Of a stretch of 64,000 nucleotides of DNA, positions 53,569 to 62,322 are shown piece after piece. The stretch comes from Flavobacterium sp. CYK-55 (GTDB taxonomy: Bacteria > Bacteroidota > Bacteroidia > Flavobacteriales > Flavobacteriaceae). Every line of letters begins with the position of its first letter. The stretch's first letter is position 1. The position numbers and the translations under genes were made by a program. The DNA lies in assembly GCF_018413465.1 (NCBI RefSeq), contig NZ_JAHCDK010000003.1, positions 186,001-250,000 on the forward strand, written 5' to 3'. The notes under the pieces are model-generated. The model was not told the DNA's origin, ran no database searches, and worked only from the letters and a program-made list of their open reading frames with translations.

Positions 53569-56019
53569 TTAAACATTTCCGATTCTGATGACATCGGCAA
53601 AAATTCCCGAAGCTGTAACCGCTGCTCCGGCACCGGCACCTTTAATCAGTAAAGGTTGGTCTACATATCTGTCGGTATAAAACAATACGATATTGTCTTT
53701 GCCTTCAAGATTATAGAACGGATGATCTTTCGGAATCATTTGCAAACCAACTTGTGCTTTCCCGTTTTCAAACTGTGCTACAAACTTCAGGCGACAATCT
53801 TGCGCAACGGCATCGGCCAAAAGTTGGTCAAAGTGAGCCGCATGCTTGATGAGCGATTTAAAGAAATCATCGTTGTTGGTGGTATCCATACATTCTTTGG
53901 GCAGGAATGAATTGTTGACAATGCCTTCCATTTCCATTTGATAACCGCTTTCGCGAATAAGGATCAAAATCTTTCGCGCCACATCTACGCCACTTAAATC
54001 AATTTTCGGATCAGGTTCTGTAAAACCTTGAACGCCTGCTTCTTTTACTACATCATGAAAAGAATAAGTCGGGCTGAAATTATTGAAAATAAAGTTCAAA
54101 CTACCCGATAAAACGGCTTGAATTTTATGCACTTTATCACCCGATGCAATCAAATGTTTGAGCGTGTCAATAATAGGCAAACCGGCTCCGACATTGGTTT
54201 CAAACAAGAAAGGCGCATTGTATTTACGCGACAATTGTTTGAGATGGCTGTAGTTTTCATAAGCCGAAGAACAAGCAATTTTATTACAAGTAACCACGGC
54301 GATGCTTTTGCTCAAGAATCGGTCATACACTTCGGCCACATCTTCATTAGCTGTATTGTCAACAAAAATACTGTTGCGCAAGTTGAGCGATTGTGTTTGC
54401 TCAATAAACTGTTCTCTGTTGGCGGGTTGTCCGTGGCTGTCCAATTTATTTTTCCAGTCGTTGAGCGCGATTCCCTCTTCTGCAAAAAGCATTTTTCTGG
54501 AATTTGAAAGCGCTACCACGCGCACATTGAGTTTGAGGTTTTCTCTGAGAAATTGGGTTTGTTGATGAATTTGATCAATAAATTTCTCACCTACATTACC
54601 CACGCCCATGACAAATAGATTGAGCTGTTTGGTGTTGTCTTCAAAAAAGCGCTCATGCAAAGTATTCAATGCTTTTTTAACATCGCGTTCATTGATGACT
54701 ACTGAAATATTTCGTTCAGACGCACCTTGTGCAATCGCGCGAATATTGACATTGTTTTTACCTAAAGTACTAAACATTTTTCCGCTGATCCCTTGGTGGT
54801 TTTTCATGTTTTCGCCCACGAGCGCTACGATGCACAAATCCTTTTCTACAATACACGGATCAATTTTATTCTGGGTAATTTCAATTTCAAAAGCTTTGTT
54901 AACTACAGATTCAGCTTTGTCCGCATCGGCATTGAGAATACCAATACAAATAGAATGTTCTGACGATGCTTGAGTGATAAAAATAACATTGATGGATTCA
55001 TTTGAAAGCACTTCAAACAAACGTTTTGACGAGCCAGCCACACCAATCATACCCGAACCTTCCAAAGTAAGCAATGATATTTTATCAATGTGCGAGATTC
55101 CTTTGATCGGATTGTCTTTGGCAGAAACATTGGAGGTAATAAGCGTTCCGGCGGCTTCAGGTTCGAAGGTATTTTTAATCAGAATAGGAATATTCTTTTT
55201 GAGTACCGGCTGAATCGTCGGCGGATACAAAACCTTTGCTCCAAAATGCGACAATTCCATTGCTTCTTGATACGATATCACTTCAATAGGTTGCGCCTGA
55301 GGAACAATCTTCGGATTGGCCGTAAACATACCATTCACATCAGTCCAAATTTCTAGTTGGCTAGAATGCAACGCGCCGGCTAGAATAGCTGCGGTATAAT
55401 CAGAACCGCCACGGCCCAGTGTAGTTGTGTGGCCGTCATTGGATGAAGCAATAAAACCCGGAAATATCGTCACAGAGTTTAATGATGATTTGAAAAAATC
55501 AGCAATGAGTTGGTTGGTTTGGTTAAAATCAACCACAGCTTTTCCGAAATGATTGTTGGTTTTAATGACTTCGCGGCTGTCTTTATATCCAGCTTTGGCA
55601 TCCTTTTGCTGATAGGCTTTAGCAATAATGCGCGAAGAAAGTAATTCGCCAAAACTCAAAATAGCATCTGAAGTTCGATTGGATAATTCTCCGAGCAAAT
55701 AACAGCCGTCGAGCAAGGTTTTGAGTTGATTGATATCGGCATTAATCACATCAATTAAATCAGCTTGTTCCGAAAGCGGAATCAGTTCATCAATGGCTTC
55801 TTTGTGCTTTTGCTCAATGGTGTTGATGATTTCTTTATAGGCTTTATCTTTGGCTGATGCTTTTGCTCCGGCGCTCACGAGCATATCGGTGACACCGCTA
55901 AAAGCCGAAACCACGACGGCCAATTTATCTTTTTGAGCATAATCGCCCACAATTTTTAAGACTAAGGATATATTTTTTGCATTGGCTACTGAAGTGCCGC
56001 CAAATTTGAGAACATTCAT
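53569..56019 (-). CDS. thrA: Bifunctional aspartate kinase / homoserine dehydrogenase I
   Basis: The 816-residue fusion catalyses the first and third steps from aspartate to homoserine. The kinase domain starts VLKFGGTSVANAKN with ATTLGRGGSDYTA further on. ACT domains lie near residues 310-460 (VGENMKNHQGISGKMFSTL) and should sense threonine. The dehydrogenase domain has VGNVGEKFIDQIHQ, LFETNVGAGLPIIDTLKHL and GFTEPDPKIDLSGVDVARK. It heads thrABC and is preceded by the leader peptide at 56110-56202. Confidence 0.97.
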   Translation of the reverse strand: MNVLKFGGTSVANAKNISLVLKIVGDYAQKDKLAVVVSAFSGVTDMLVSAGAKASAKDKAYKEIINTIEQKHKEAIDELIPLSEQADLIDVINADINQLKTLLDGCYLLGELSNRTSDAILSFGELLSSRIIAKAYQQKDAKAGYKDSREVIKTNNHFGKAVVDFNQTNQLIADFFKSSLNSVTIFPGFIASSNDGHTTTLGRGGSDYTAAILAGALHSSQLEIWTDVNGMFTANPKIVPQAQPIEVISYQEAMELSHFGAKVLYPPTIQPVLKKNIPILIKNTFEPEAAGTLITSNVSAKDNPIKGISHIDKISLLTLEGSGMIGVAGSSKRLFEVLSNESINVIFITQASSEHSICIGILNADADKAESVVNKAFEIEITQNKIDPCIVEKDLCIVALVGENMKNHQGISGKMFSTLGKNNVNIRAIAQGASERNISVVINERDVKKALNTLHERFFEDNTKQLNLFVMGVGNVGEKFIDQIHQQTQFLRENLKLNVRVVALSNSRKMLFAEEGIALNDWKNKLDSHGQPANREQFIEQTQSLNLRNSIFVDNTANEDVAEVYDRFLSKSIAVVTCNKIACSSAYENYSHLKQLSRKYNAPFLFETNVGAGLPIIDTLKHLIASGDKVHKIQAVLSGSLNFIFNNFSPTYSFHDVVKEAGVQGFTEPDPKIDLSGVDVARKILILIRESGYQMEMEGIVNNSFLPKECMDTTNNDDFFKSLIKHAAHFDQLLADAVAQDCRLKFVAQFENGKAQVGLQMIPKDHPFYNLEGKDNIVLFYTDRYVDQPLLIKGAGAGAAVTASGIFADVIRIGNV

Positions 56020-56106
56020 GAGGTTTTGTATTTATTGATTTGTAAACAATTCATAGTGGTGTATCTTTTCTCACCAGAAAAAACAACTAAAGCTTATATG
56101 TAGAAA

Positions 56107-56153
56107 CGATTACCCCAAAGGGGTGGTAGTGGTTGATGTAGCAGTAGTAACCG
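56107..56153 (-). promoter_or_regulatory. Candidate leader hairpin spanning the Thr codons of thrL
   Basis: On the minus-strand RNA CGGUUAC (56153-56147, codons 17-19) can pair with GUAAUCG (56113-56107), just after the stop, with one G-U pair; CCCC/GGGG forms a small inner hairpin. A ribosome stalled at Thr24-27 would block the 3' arm. The following UUUCU is only a weak U-tract, so the type of attenuation is not decided. Confidence 0.45.
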
Positions 56154-56202
56154 TCAAAAATGCGGTTAAAGACAAAGTCGTATATCTGCTAGAATACATC
56201 AT
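56110..56202 (-). CDS. thrL: thr operon leader peptide (attenuator)
   Basis: A 30-residue frame lies 90 nt upstream of thrA on the same strand and about 20 nt after a TACATTTG promoter element. It begins with two ATG codons (MMYSSRYTTLS) and ends TSTTTTPLG. Eleven of 30 residues are Thr, including four in a row (codons 24-27). This composition is what attenuation leader peptides show for the amino acid made by the operon, as in the E. coli thr operon. No Ile enrichment occurs, so control should be by threonine. An annotation pipeline would normally miss it because of its size. Confidence 0.85.
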   Translation of the reverse strand: MMYSSRYTTLSLTAFLTVTTATSTTTTPLG

Positions 56203-56222
56203 GGTTGATGAGTTAAGAATTT

Positions 56223-56230
56223 CAAATGTA
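56223..56230 (-). promoter_or_regulatory. -7 promoter element (TACATTTG) of the thr operon
   Basis: On the minus strand TACATTTG matches TAnnTTTG and ends 20 nt before the leader-peptide ATG at 56202. It makes a thrA leader of about 200 nt that includes thrL. Confidence 0.65.
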
Positions 56231-56435
56231 TAAGAATTTAGTTAAGATTAAAAGATAAAATTCATTTTTGCGAAATATTTATTTTGAATGCTTTGTCATT
56301 TTAACAGATTGACTGAATTGAAAGTTTCAAGCATTAAAAATAACGATTCATTAAATAATTGTTGAATCTTATCAACAAACCTTGCTTTTTAACACGCGTT
56401 TACTGAATTTTGATGCTTTAATAAGCTTCAATTTC
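56231..56435. other. Intergenic remainder between thr promoter and hutH
   Basis: Apart from the thr -7 element this 205-nt stretch holds no gene. It contains the inverted repeats TTGAAAGTTTCAA (56318-56330) and GTTGA-N6-TCAAC (56361-56376), either of which could be an operator for hutH. I could not identify a clear TAnnTTTG promoter for hutH. Confidence 0.35.
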
Positions 56436-57944
56436 ATGGAAAACACGCACTACATCACTTCAGATGTACTCTCAATAGAACTCATCCAGCAAATCATCAG
56501 CAACCAAACAAAGCTCGCCCTTTCAGAAGAAGCACAGCTCAACATTGATAAATGCCGCGAATACCTTGACCAAAAAATGGCCGCCAATGATGATCCGGTT
56601 TATGGTATCAACACAGGTTTTGGTTCCTTATACAATGTGAAGATTTCAACAGAAAATTTGACCAAATTGCAAGAAAACTTGATGAAATCACATGCTTGCG
56701 GTACGGGTGATGAAGTTCCGCATGAGATTGTCAAAATCATGTTGTTGCTCAAAATTCAATCGCTGAGCTACGGATATTCGGGCGTTCAACTCAAAACTGT
56801 TGAGCGTTTGATTGATTTTTACAACTGCGATGTTTTACCAATTGTTTATACACAAGGTTCATTGGGCGCTTCGGGCGATTTGTCTCCGTTGGCTCATTTG
56901 TGTTTGCCCTTGATTGCTGAAGGCGAAGTGTATTATGACGGATTTCGTCAACCGGCAGCAAAAGTATTGAACAAAATGGGGTGGGAGCCTATTACTTTGC
57001 AATCTAAAGAAGGTTTGGCTTTGCTCAACGGAACCCAATTTATGAGTTCTTATGGCGTATATGTTTTGATTAAAGCCATGAAACTCTCGTGGTTTTCTGA
57101 TTTAATCGGAGCCATTTCTCTCGAAGGATTTGACGGACGAAAAGAACCGTTCAATGAGCTGATTCATTTGATTCGTCCGCACAAAGGACAAATCATCACG
57201 GCTCAGCGCATGCTTGAGTTTTTAGAGGATAGTCAGATTGTAGCACAACCCAAAAAACACGTTCAAGATCCGTATTCGTTTAGATGTATTCCGCAAGTGC
57301 ACGGCGCTTCTAAAGATTCTATTGATTACGCTAAAAAAGTCATCAAAACCGAAATCAATTCAGTAACTGATAATCCGAATATTTTTATTGAAAGCGATGT
57401 GATTGTTTCTGGCGGAAATTTTCACGGCCAACCTTTGGCATTGGCACTAGATTTCTTAGGCATTGCTTTGGCTGAATTGGGCAGTATTTCTGAGCGCAGA
57501 ACCTACCAACTAATTTCTGGCCTTCGCGGATTGCCTGCTTTTTTGGTGGATAATCCGGGCTTAAATTCTGGCTTTATGATTCCGCAATATACCGCAGCGA
57601 GCATCGTCAGTCAAAACAAACAATTGGCAACACCGGCCAGCATTGACAGCATAGTTTCGAGCAATGGGCAAGAAGATCACGTAAGCATGGGCGCGAATTC
57701 GGCCACCAAATGTTTGAAAATTGTCGAAAATCTTGAGCGCATTTTGGCTATTGAACTCATGAATGCCTCTCAGGCTATTGAATACCGAAGACCGCTACAA
57801 TCCAGTGAATTTATAGAAACGTTTTTGAAATCTTATCGCGCTGAAGTTCCGCTGGTCAAAGAAGACCGCATTTTGCATTACGACATCGAGAACTCAATTG
57901 CCTTTTTGAATAGCTTTATGCTCGACGAAAGTATATTCGAGTAA
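56436..57944 (+). CDS. hutH: Histidine ammonia-lyase family protein
   Basis: The enzyme deaminates an aromatic amino acid, most likely histidine to urocanate. The 502-residue protein begins MENTHYITSDVL at 56436. The MIO cofactor triad is Ala145-Ser146-Gly147 in GSLGASGDLSPLAHL. The SH pair in NLMKSHACGTG favours histidine over tyrosine or phenylalanine, from what is known of substrate-selectivity residues. No other hut genes are adjacent, which is unusual for an operon-based degradation pathway. Confidence 0.87.
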   Translation: MENTHYITSDVLSIELIQQIISNQTKLALSEEAQLNIDKCREYLDQKMAANDDPVYGINTGFGSLYNVKISTENLTKLQENLMKSHACGTGDEVPHEIVKIMLLLKIQSLSYGYSGVQLKTVERLIDFYNCDVLPIVYTQGSLGASGDLSPLAHLCLPLIAEGEVYYDGFRQPAAKVLNKMGWEPITLQSKEGLALLNGTQFMSSYGVYVLIKAMKLSWFSDLIGAISLEGFDGRKEPFNELIHLIRPHKGQIITAQRMLEFLEDSQIVAQPKKHVQDPYSFRCIPQVHGASKDSIDYAKKVIKTEINSVTDNPNIFIESDVIVSGGNFHGQPLALALDFLGIALAELGSISERRTYQLISGLRGLPAFLVDNPGLNSGFMIPQYTAASIVSQNKQLATPASIDSIVSSNGQEDHVSMGANSATKCLKIVENLERILAIELMNASQAIEYRRPLQSSEFIETFLKSYRAEVPLVKEDRILHYDIENSIAFLNSFMLDESIFE

Positions 57945-57954
57945 TTTTTTTAGA

Positions 57955-58033
57955 AGCTGATCCGGCTGTACACTACAATCTTTTGTCCCGAACCACGGCA
58001 CAAAAGGATTTCCGCTGCCATCCGGGCTAGGGC
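57955..58033 (-). repeat. Structured intergenic repeat, copy 6, Flavo-1-like
   Basis: Minus-strand sense starts GCCCTAGCCCGGATGGCAGC and ends GCCGGATCAGCT. The central stem pairs ATCCTTTTGT with ACAAAAGAT (with G-U) around a loop that can form CCG/CGG. It fills the gap between convergent hutH and the DUF421 gene. Confidence 0.75.
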
Positions 58034-58047
58034 ATTAGTTCCGAAAG

Positions 58048-58578
58048 TTAACTCCCGATATTGCCGAGTGTTTTGTGGATTTTTCGCTTGTGACGCGTTT
58101 GTCTGAGCGATTCATTACCCGAAATAATACTAATGTTTCCATCAATTTCAAACATGGCCAACTTCACATCTTTGTGATGCTCAACGCCGTGTTCGCGCAT
58201 GGCTTCGTCTAATTCTTCTGAGCTAATGCCGAGTTGAGCAAGCGTTTTGTATTCCACTTTTCCGTTGTGAATCAGAATCTCAGGTTTGTCTTGAACCCAG
58301 TTTTTAATCCAAGTAGATTTGGCCATCACACGCTTAAAAATCATGTTGATCAAAAACAGCGAACCTGCCGCCATAAGTCCACCGGCAAGCGAAGTATCAC
58401 TGCCCACCATTGCATTTTGTACCGCATTACTTATCAGTAATACCAAAATAATGTCGGCTATATTGAGTTGTGAGAGCTCTTTTTTACCAAAAATACGCAG
58501 CGCAATAATCATAAAAAAATAGACCGCTAAGCTGCGAACAACAATATCTATAAACGGATATGTTGTGCTAAAATTCAT
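58048..58578 (-). CDS. DUF421 (YetF-like) membrane protein
   Basis: The 176-residue protein has two or three N-terminal membrane helices (VVRSLAVYFFMIIALRIFG, ADIILVLLISNAVQNAMVG, LMAAGSLFLINMIFKRVM) and a cytoplasmic C-terminal domain with KPEILIHNGKV and the DELDEAMREHGV stretch. The start at 58578 overlaps the methyltransferase stop as TAATG; a longer frame would add 12 residues inside that gene. Function unknown. Confidence 0.88.
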   Translation of the reverse strand: MNFSTTYPFIDIVVRSLAVYFFMIIALRIFGKKELSQLNIADIILVLLISNAVQNAMVGSDTSLAGGLMAAGSLFLINMIFKRVMAKSTWIKNWVQDKPEILIHNGKVEYKTLAQLGISSEELDEAMREHGVEHHKDVKLAMFEIDGNISIISGNESLRQTRHKRKIHKTLGNIGS

Positions 58579-59393
58579 TAATTTCTGCGTAAAAGCATCG
58601 TGGTGTGCATACAAGGGTAGATATCCTCAATACGCTTGATGTTCCAATCCTTTTCAACCATAGCAGCAATTTTTCTGGTTTTGTAGGCATTGCTGATGGG
58701 CAACATATTGAGTGCGATTCCATATTTACTTTGCCCTAAAACACCTCGTATTTCTTCAATTTTAAAATGGGTGTCGAGTTTTTTAAGTACAGTTTTGGTA
58801 AACGGCCATTCCCAATCTTTATCACTTTGAAACGGACGATATGCAGCCCGAAGCAATTTAATCGGAAGGCTGGTTTCAAGCGGGTCGTATGAAACGATGA
58901 TGCCACCCGGTTTGAGTTTTTCTTTGATGCGATCAATCAGTAAATCAAAATTTTCAAAATGATGCAAAACCCCATAAGCATATACAATATCAAAATCAGT
59001 ATCTTTAAAATCAGGTGAGAAAAAGTCTATAGCGATGGCTTTGGCATTCGGGCAATTGCGTTCTTCAATTCTTTTTTGCAAACTGGCAATGGCTACATCG
59101 CTCAAGTCAATTCCGATGTATTCTTTGGCATTTTCGGCCATGTATAATGACAATGCATTTCCGCGTAAGCACCCTAAATCAAGTATTTTTTTATCTGACA
59201 AATCACCCATCCAAACTTTGTGTTCATTGTACACGCGGTCTTTGATGTCAAATTTCTTTCTGAAATCACTGAGTAATCCGTTGCGCAAGTTTGACCACAG
59301 TGTGGTTGCAAAATTGGTTTTGGCACGGCCGTCTGTATTGTAAAATTCTTTTTGTCTCTTGTTGATTTCGAGGATATCTTCGGTAGTTTTCAT
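58578..59393 (-). CDS. Class I SAM-dependent methyltransferase
   Basis: The 271-residue protein has motif I KILDLGCLRGNALSLYM (about residues 69-85), the acidic strand IGIDLSDVAI, and the post-I and motif II stretch DIVYAYGVLHHFENF. The YDPLETSLP stretch follows. It should methylate a small molecule or quinone-like substrate; the substrate is unknown. It is coupled to the DUF421 gene by TAATG. Confidence 0.87.
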   Translation of the reverse strand: MKTTEDILEINKRQKEFYNTDGRAKTNFATTLWSNLRNGLLSDFRKKFDIKDRVYNEHKVWMGDLSDKKILDLGCLRGNALSLYMAENAKEYIGIDLSDVAIASLQKRIEERNCPNAKAIAIDFFSPDFKDTDFDIVYAYGVLHHFENFDLLIDRIKEKLKPGGIIVSYDPLETSLPIKLLRAAYRPFQSDKDWEWPFTKTVLKKLDTHFKIEEIRGVLGQSKYGIALNMLPISNAYKTRKIAAMVEKDWNIKRIEDIYPCMHTTMLLRRN

Positions 59394-59415
59394 AAAGATT
59401 TTGACTTGTAAGGCA

Positions 59416-59423
59416 CAAATATA
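59416..59423 (-). promoter_or_regulatory. -7 promoter element (TATATTTG) for the methyltransferase-DUF421 pair
   Basis: On the minus strand TATATTTG matches the consensus and ends 22 nt before the ATG at 59393. Confidence 0.55.
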
Positions 59424-59456
59424 ATGAGATTAATTAAGGTAATTCGCACCTTGTAT

Positions 59457-59500
59457 AAAAAACAAAGCCACGAATTTCATCAGAAACAACTCGTGGCTTT
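59457..59500 (-). terminator. Rho-independent terminator of clpC
   Basis: AAAGCCACGA (59500-59491 on the minus strand) pairs perfectly with TCGTGGCTTT (59473-59464) around a 17-nt loop, followed on the minus strand by G and a T6 run. Confidence 0.85.
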
Positions 59501-59518
59501 GAACGGAATAAATAAAAA

Positions 59519-62062
59519 TTATTTGGCCGGTTTTTCGGCTTTATTGATTTTAATGTTTAACTCTTGCGCACCATCTTCAATATCTAAGAATATTTCATCA
59601 CCAGCGGCAATTTTTGAAGTAATAATTTCTTCAGCTAAAACATCTTCAACATATTTTTGGATGGCTCGTTTGAGCGGTCTAGCTCCGAATTGTTTGTCAA
59701 AACCTTTCTCGGCAATGAATGCCTTCGCCGGATCTGAGAGTTTTAAATTGTAACCCAAATCAGCTACACGAGCATACAACTTTTTAAGTTCAATTTCTAT
59801 AATCAAATCAATATCGGCTTTTTCAAGCGCGTTGAAGACGATTACATCATCAATTCTATTTAAGAATTCAGGAGCAAAAGTTTTCTTGAGCGCATTTTCA
59901 ATAACGCTTTTAGAATTTTCATCAGCTTGAGCTGTTTTTGCAGCGGTTCCAAAACCAACACCTTGCCCAAAATCTTTAAGTTGACGAGCACCAACATTCG
60001 AAGTCATGATAATAATGGTGTTTTTGAAATCAATTTTGCGGCCCAAACTATCAGTCAAGTAACCGTCGTCTAAAACTTGCAACAACATATTGAACACATC
60101 TGGATGCGCTTTTTCGATTTCATCTAAAAGAACCACACAATAAGGTTTGCGACGCACTTTTTCGGTGAGTTGACCGCCTTCTTCATAACCTACATATCCC
60201 GGAGGCGCACCTACCAAGCGTGAGATTGAGAATTTCTCCATGTATTCGCTCATGTCAATACGCACCAAAGCATCTTCTGAATCAAACAATTCACGAGCTA
60301 AAACTTTGGCCAATTGTGTTTTACCAACCCCGGTTTGTCCTAAGAAAATAAATGAGCCAATCGGTTTGTTTGGATCTTTCAATCCGGCGCGATTACGTTG
60401 AATGGAACGTGCAATTTTTAAAACAGCATCTTTTTGCCCAATTACTTTATTTTCAATTAATTCAGGAAGATTAGCTAGCTTATTGCTTTCGGTTTGTGCA
60501 ATGCGATTAACGGGTATTCCGGTCATCATTGAAACCACATCGGCAACATTTTCTTCGGTAACTACGATGCGGTTGTTTTTAGATTCTTCTTCCCATTGTT
60601 CTTGGGCAATAGCAAGGTCTTTTTCGATGCGTTTCTCATCATCGCGCAACTTAGCTGCTTCTTCGTATTTCTGTTTTTTAACGACTGTATTTTTGGTTTC
60701 GCGCACTTCTTCTAACTGACGCTCTAATTCAAGAATTTGTTTCGGAACCTCAATATTAGTGATGTGCACGCGTGAACCAGCTTCGTCTAAAGCATCAATT
60801 GCTTTGTCCGGCAAGAATCGCTCTGACATATAGCGGTTGGTGAGTTTCACACATGCTTCAACTGCTTCAGGTGTGTAAATTACATTGTGGTGATCTTCAT
60901 ATTTATTTTTGACGTTGTTGAGAATCATGATGGTTTCATCAACAGAAGTCGGCTCGACAATGATTTTCTGAAAACGTCTTTCAAGTGCACCGTCTTTCTC
61001 AATATACTGACGATATTCGTCAAGCGTAGTAGCGCCAATACATTGAATTTCGCCACGCGCTAAAGCCGGTTTGAACATATTCGAAGCATCGAGTGAACCA
61101 GTTGCGCCGCCCGCACCAACAATGGTGTGAATTTCATCAATAAACAAAATAATATCGTCGTTTTTCTCGAGCTCGTTCATCACGGCTTTCATGCGCTCTT
61201 CAAACTGACCGCGGTATTTGGTTCCCGCTACAAGGCTCGCCAAATCTAGGGTAACCACGCGCTTGTTAAACAAAATGCGCGATACTTTTTTCTGGGTAAT
61301 TCTCAACGCTAAACCTTCGGCAATAGCTGATTTACCAACACCTGGTTCTCCGATCAACAACGGATTGTTCTTTTTGCGACGGCTCAAAATCTGCGATACG
61401 CGCTCAATTTCTTTTTCGCGACCCACCACCGGATCTAATTTTCCTTCTTCGGCCATTTCAGTCAAATCACGACCAAAATTATCTAGTACAGGAGTTTTAG
61501 ATTTTTTGTTTGATTTGTTGGCCGGATTATTAAAACTGCTTTCTTTAAAACTGTCATCTTGTCCCGGATCATCGTTATAAGATTCGTTTTTTGGCAGATT
61601 GTCTATAAAATTATCTTCGTTTGGTGTCATATTTAAATATTGTTCTTTGGCTGAATCGTAATCAATTTTTAATTTATTGAGCAATTTGGTTGTCGGATCG
61701 TTCTCATTGCGCAAAATACATAACAACAAATGCGCTGTACTGATAGACGAACTCTGAAAAACTTTAGCTTCTAAAAAAGTGGTTTTCAATGCGCGTTCTG
61801 CCTGACGCGTTAAATGAAGGTTTTTCTTTTCATTAACAGCCACAGCATTAGGATTGGCTGGACTCAGAATTTCAACCTTTCTGCGCAAATGATCTAAGTC
61901 AACTGCTAAATTATTGAGTATGGTTATAGCCTTTCCGTTTCCGTCTCTTAAAATTCCCAGCATCAGATGCTCAGTACCAATAAAGTCGTGGCCTAAACGC
62001 AAGGCTTCTTCTTTGCTGTAGGTAATAACATCTTTAACTCTTGGCGAAAAATTATCATCCAT
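59519..62062 (-). CDS. clpC: ATP-dependent Clp protease ATP-binding subunit ClpC
   Basis: ClpC is the AAA+ unfoldase that feeds proteins to ClpP. The 847-residue protein has two Clp-N repeats (RVKDVITYSKEEALRLGHDF, residues about 1-145), the first AAA+ module with Walker A GEPGVGKSA near residue 240, a UVR-like middle segment (KYEEAAKLRDDEKRIEKDL), and the second AAA+ module with Walker A GQTGVGKTQL and the GYVGYEEGGQLTEKVRRKP sensor loop. The IGF/LGF-type ClpP-binding loop was not located. Direct repeats lie upstream as candidate regulatory sites. Confidence 0.96.
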   Translation of the reverse strand: MDDNFSPRVKDVITYSKEEALRLGHDFIGTEHLMLGILRDGNGKAITILNNLAVDLDHLRRKVEILSPANPNAVAVNEKKNLHLTRQAERALKTTFLEAKVFQSSSISTAHLLLCILRNENDPTTKLLNKLKIDYDSAKEQYLNMTPNEDNFIDNLPKNESYNDDPGQDDSFKESSFNNPANKSNKKSKTPVLDNFGRDLTEMAEEGKLDPVVGREKEIERVSQILSRRKKNNPLLIGEPGVGKSAIAEGLALRITQKKVSRILFNKRVVTLDLASLVAGTKYRGQFEERMKAVMNELEKNDDIILFIDEIHTIVGAGGATGSLDASNMFKPALARGEIQCIGATTLDEYRQYIEKDGALERRFQKIIVEPTSVDETIMILNNVKNKYEDHHNVIYTPEAVEACVKLTNRYMSERFLPDKAIDALDEAGSRVHITNIEVPKQILELERQLEEVRETKNTVVKKQKYEEAAKLRDDEKRIEKDLAIAQEQWEEESKNNRIVVTEENVADVVSMMTGIPVNRIAQTESNKLANLPELIENKVIGQKDAVLKIARSIQRNRAGLKDPNKPIGSFIFLGQTGVGKTQLAKVLARELFDSEDALVRIDMSEYMEKFSISRLVGAPPGYVGYEEGGQLTEKVRRKPYCVVLLDEIEKAHPDVFNMLLQVLDDGYLTDSLGRKIDFKNTIIIMTSNVGARQLKDFGQGVGFGTAAKTAQADENSKSVIENALKKTFAPEFLNRIDDVIVFNALEKADIDLIIEIELKKLYARVADLGYNLKLSDPAKAFIAEKGFDKQFGARPLKRAIQKYVEDVLAEEIITSKIAAGDEIFLDIEDGAQELNIKINKAEKPAK

Positions 62063-62124
62063 AAATAGTAAGGTTTGGTCTTGTAAATTTAATAATTCTG
62101 CGGCCTTTAGTCAAAAACTGTTCC

Positions 62125-62152
62125 TGTCAGAAGTATTGTCAGCTAATTGACA
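62125..62152. promoter_or_regulatory. Candidate clpC operator: repeated TGTCA/TGACA half-sites
   Basis: TGTCAG occurs at 62125-62130 and 62137-62142, a 12-bp direct repeat. The second copy forms an inverted repeat with TGACA at 62148-62152 (TGTCA-N6-TGACA). They lie 63-90 nt before the clpC ATG, where a promoter is expected. The binding factor is unknown. Confidence 0.45.
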
Positions 62153-62322
62153 AAAAATATTCAAAAAAAAATAGGGCGCAGATACGAACTTATCAACCGA
62201 AAAACAGCCCGATTTTGTTAATAAATAGACGAAATTTAAGAAGGTTTTATAACGAATAAATTTTCGAGAAAGGTTATATTAGCGGGATTTTAAAAACAGA
62301 ATAAATTTAAACCAATTAGTAT

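Noticed and set aside
56041..56106. A classical GC-rich terminator just before thrA
   Set aside because: I found only A/T-rich stems such as UUUUCU/AGAAAA there. The attenuator claim therefore rests on the peptide and the candidate hairpin, not on a clear terminator.
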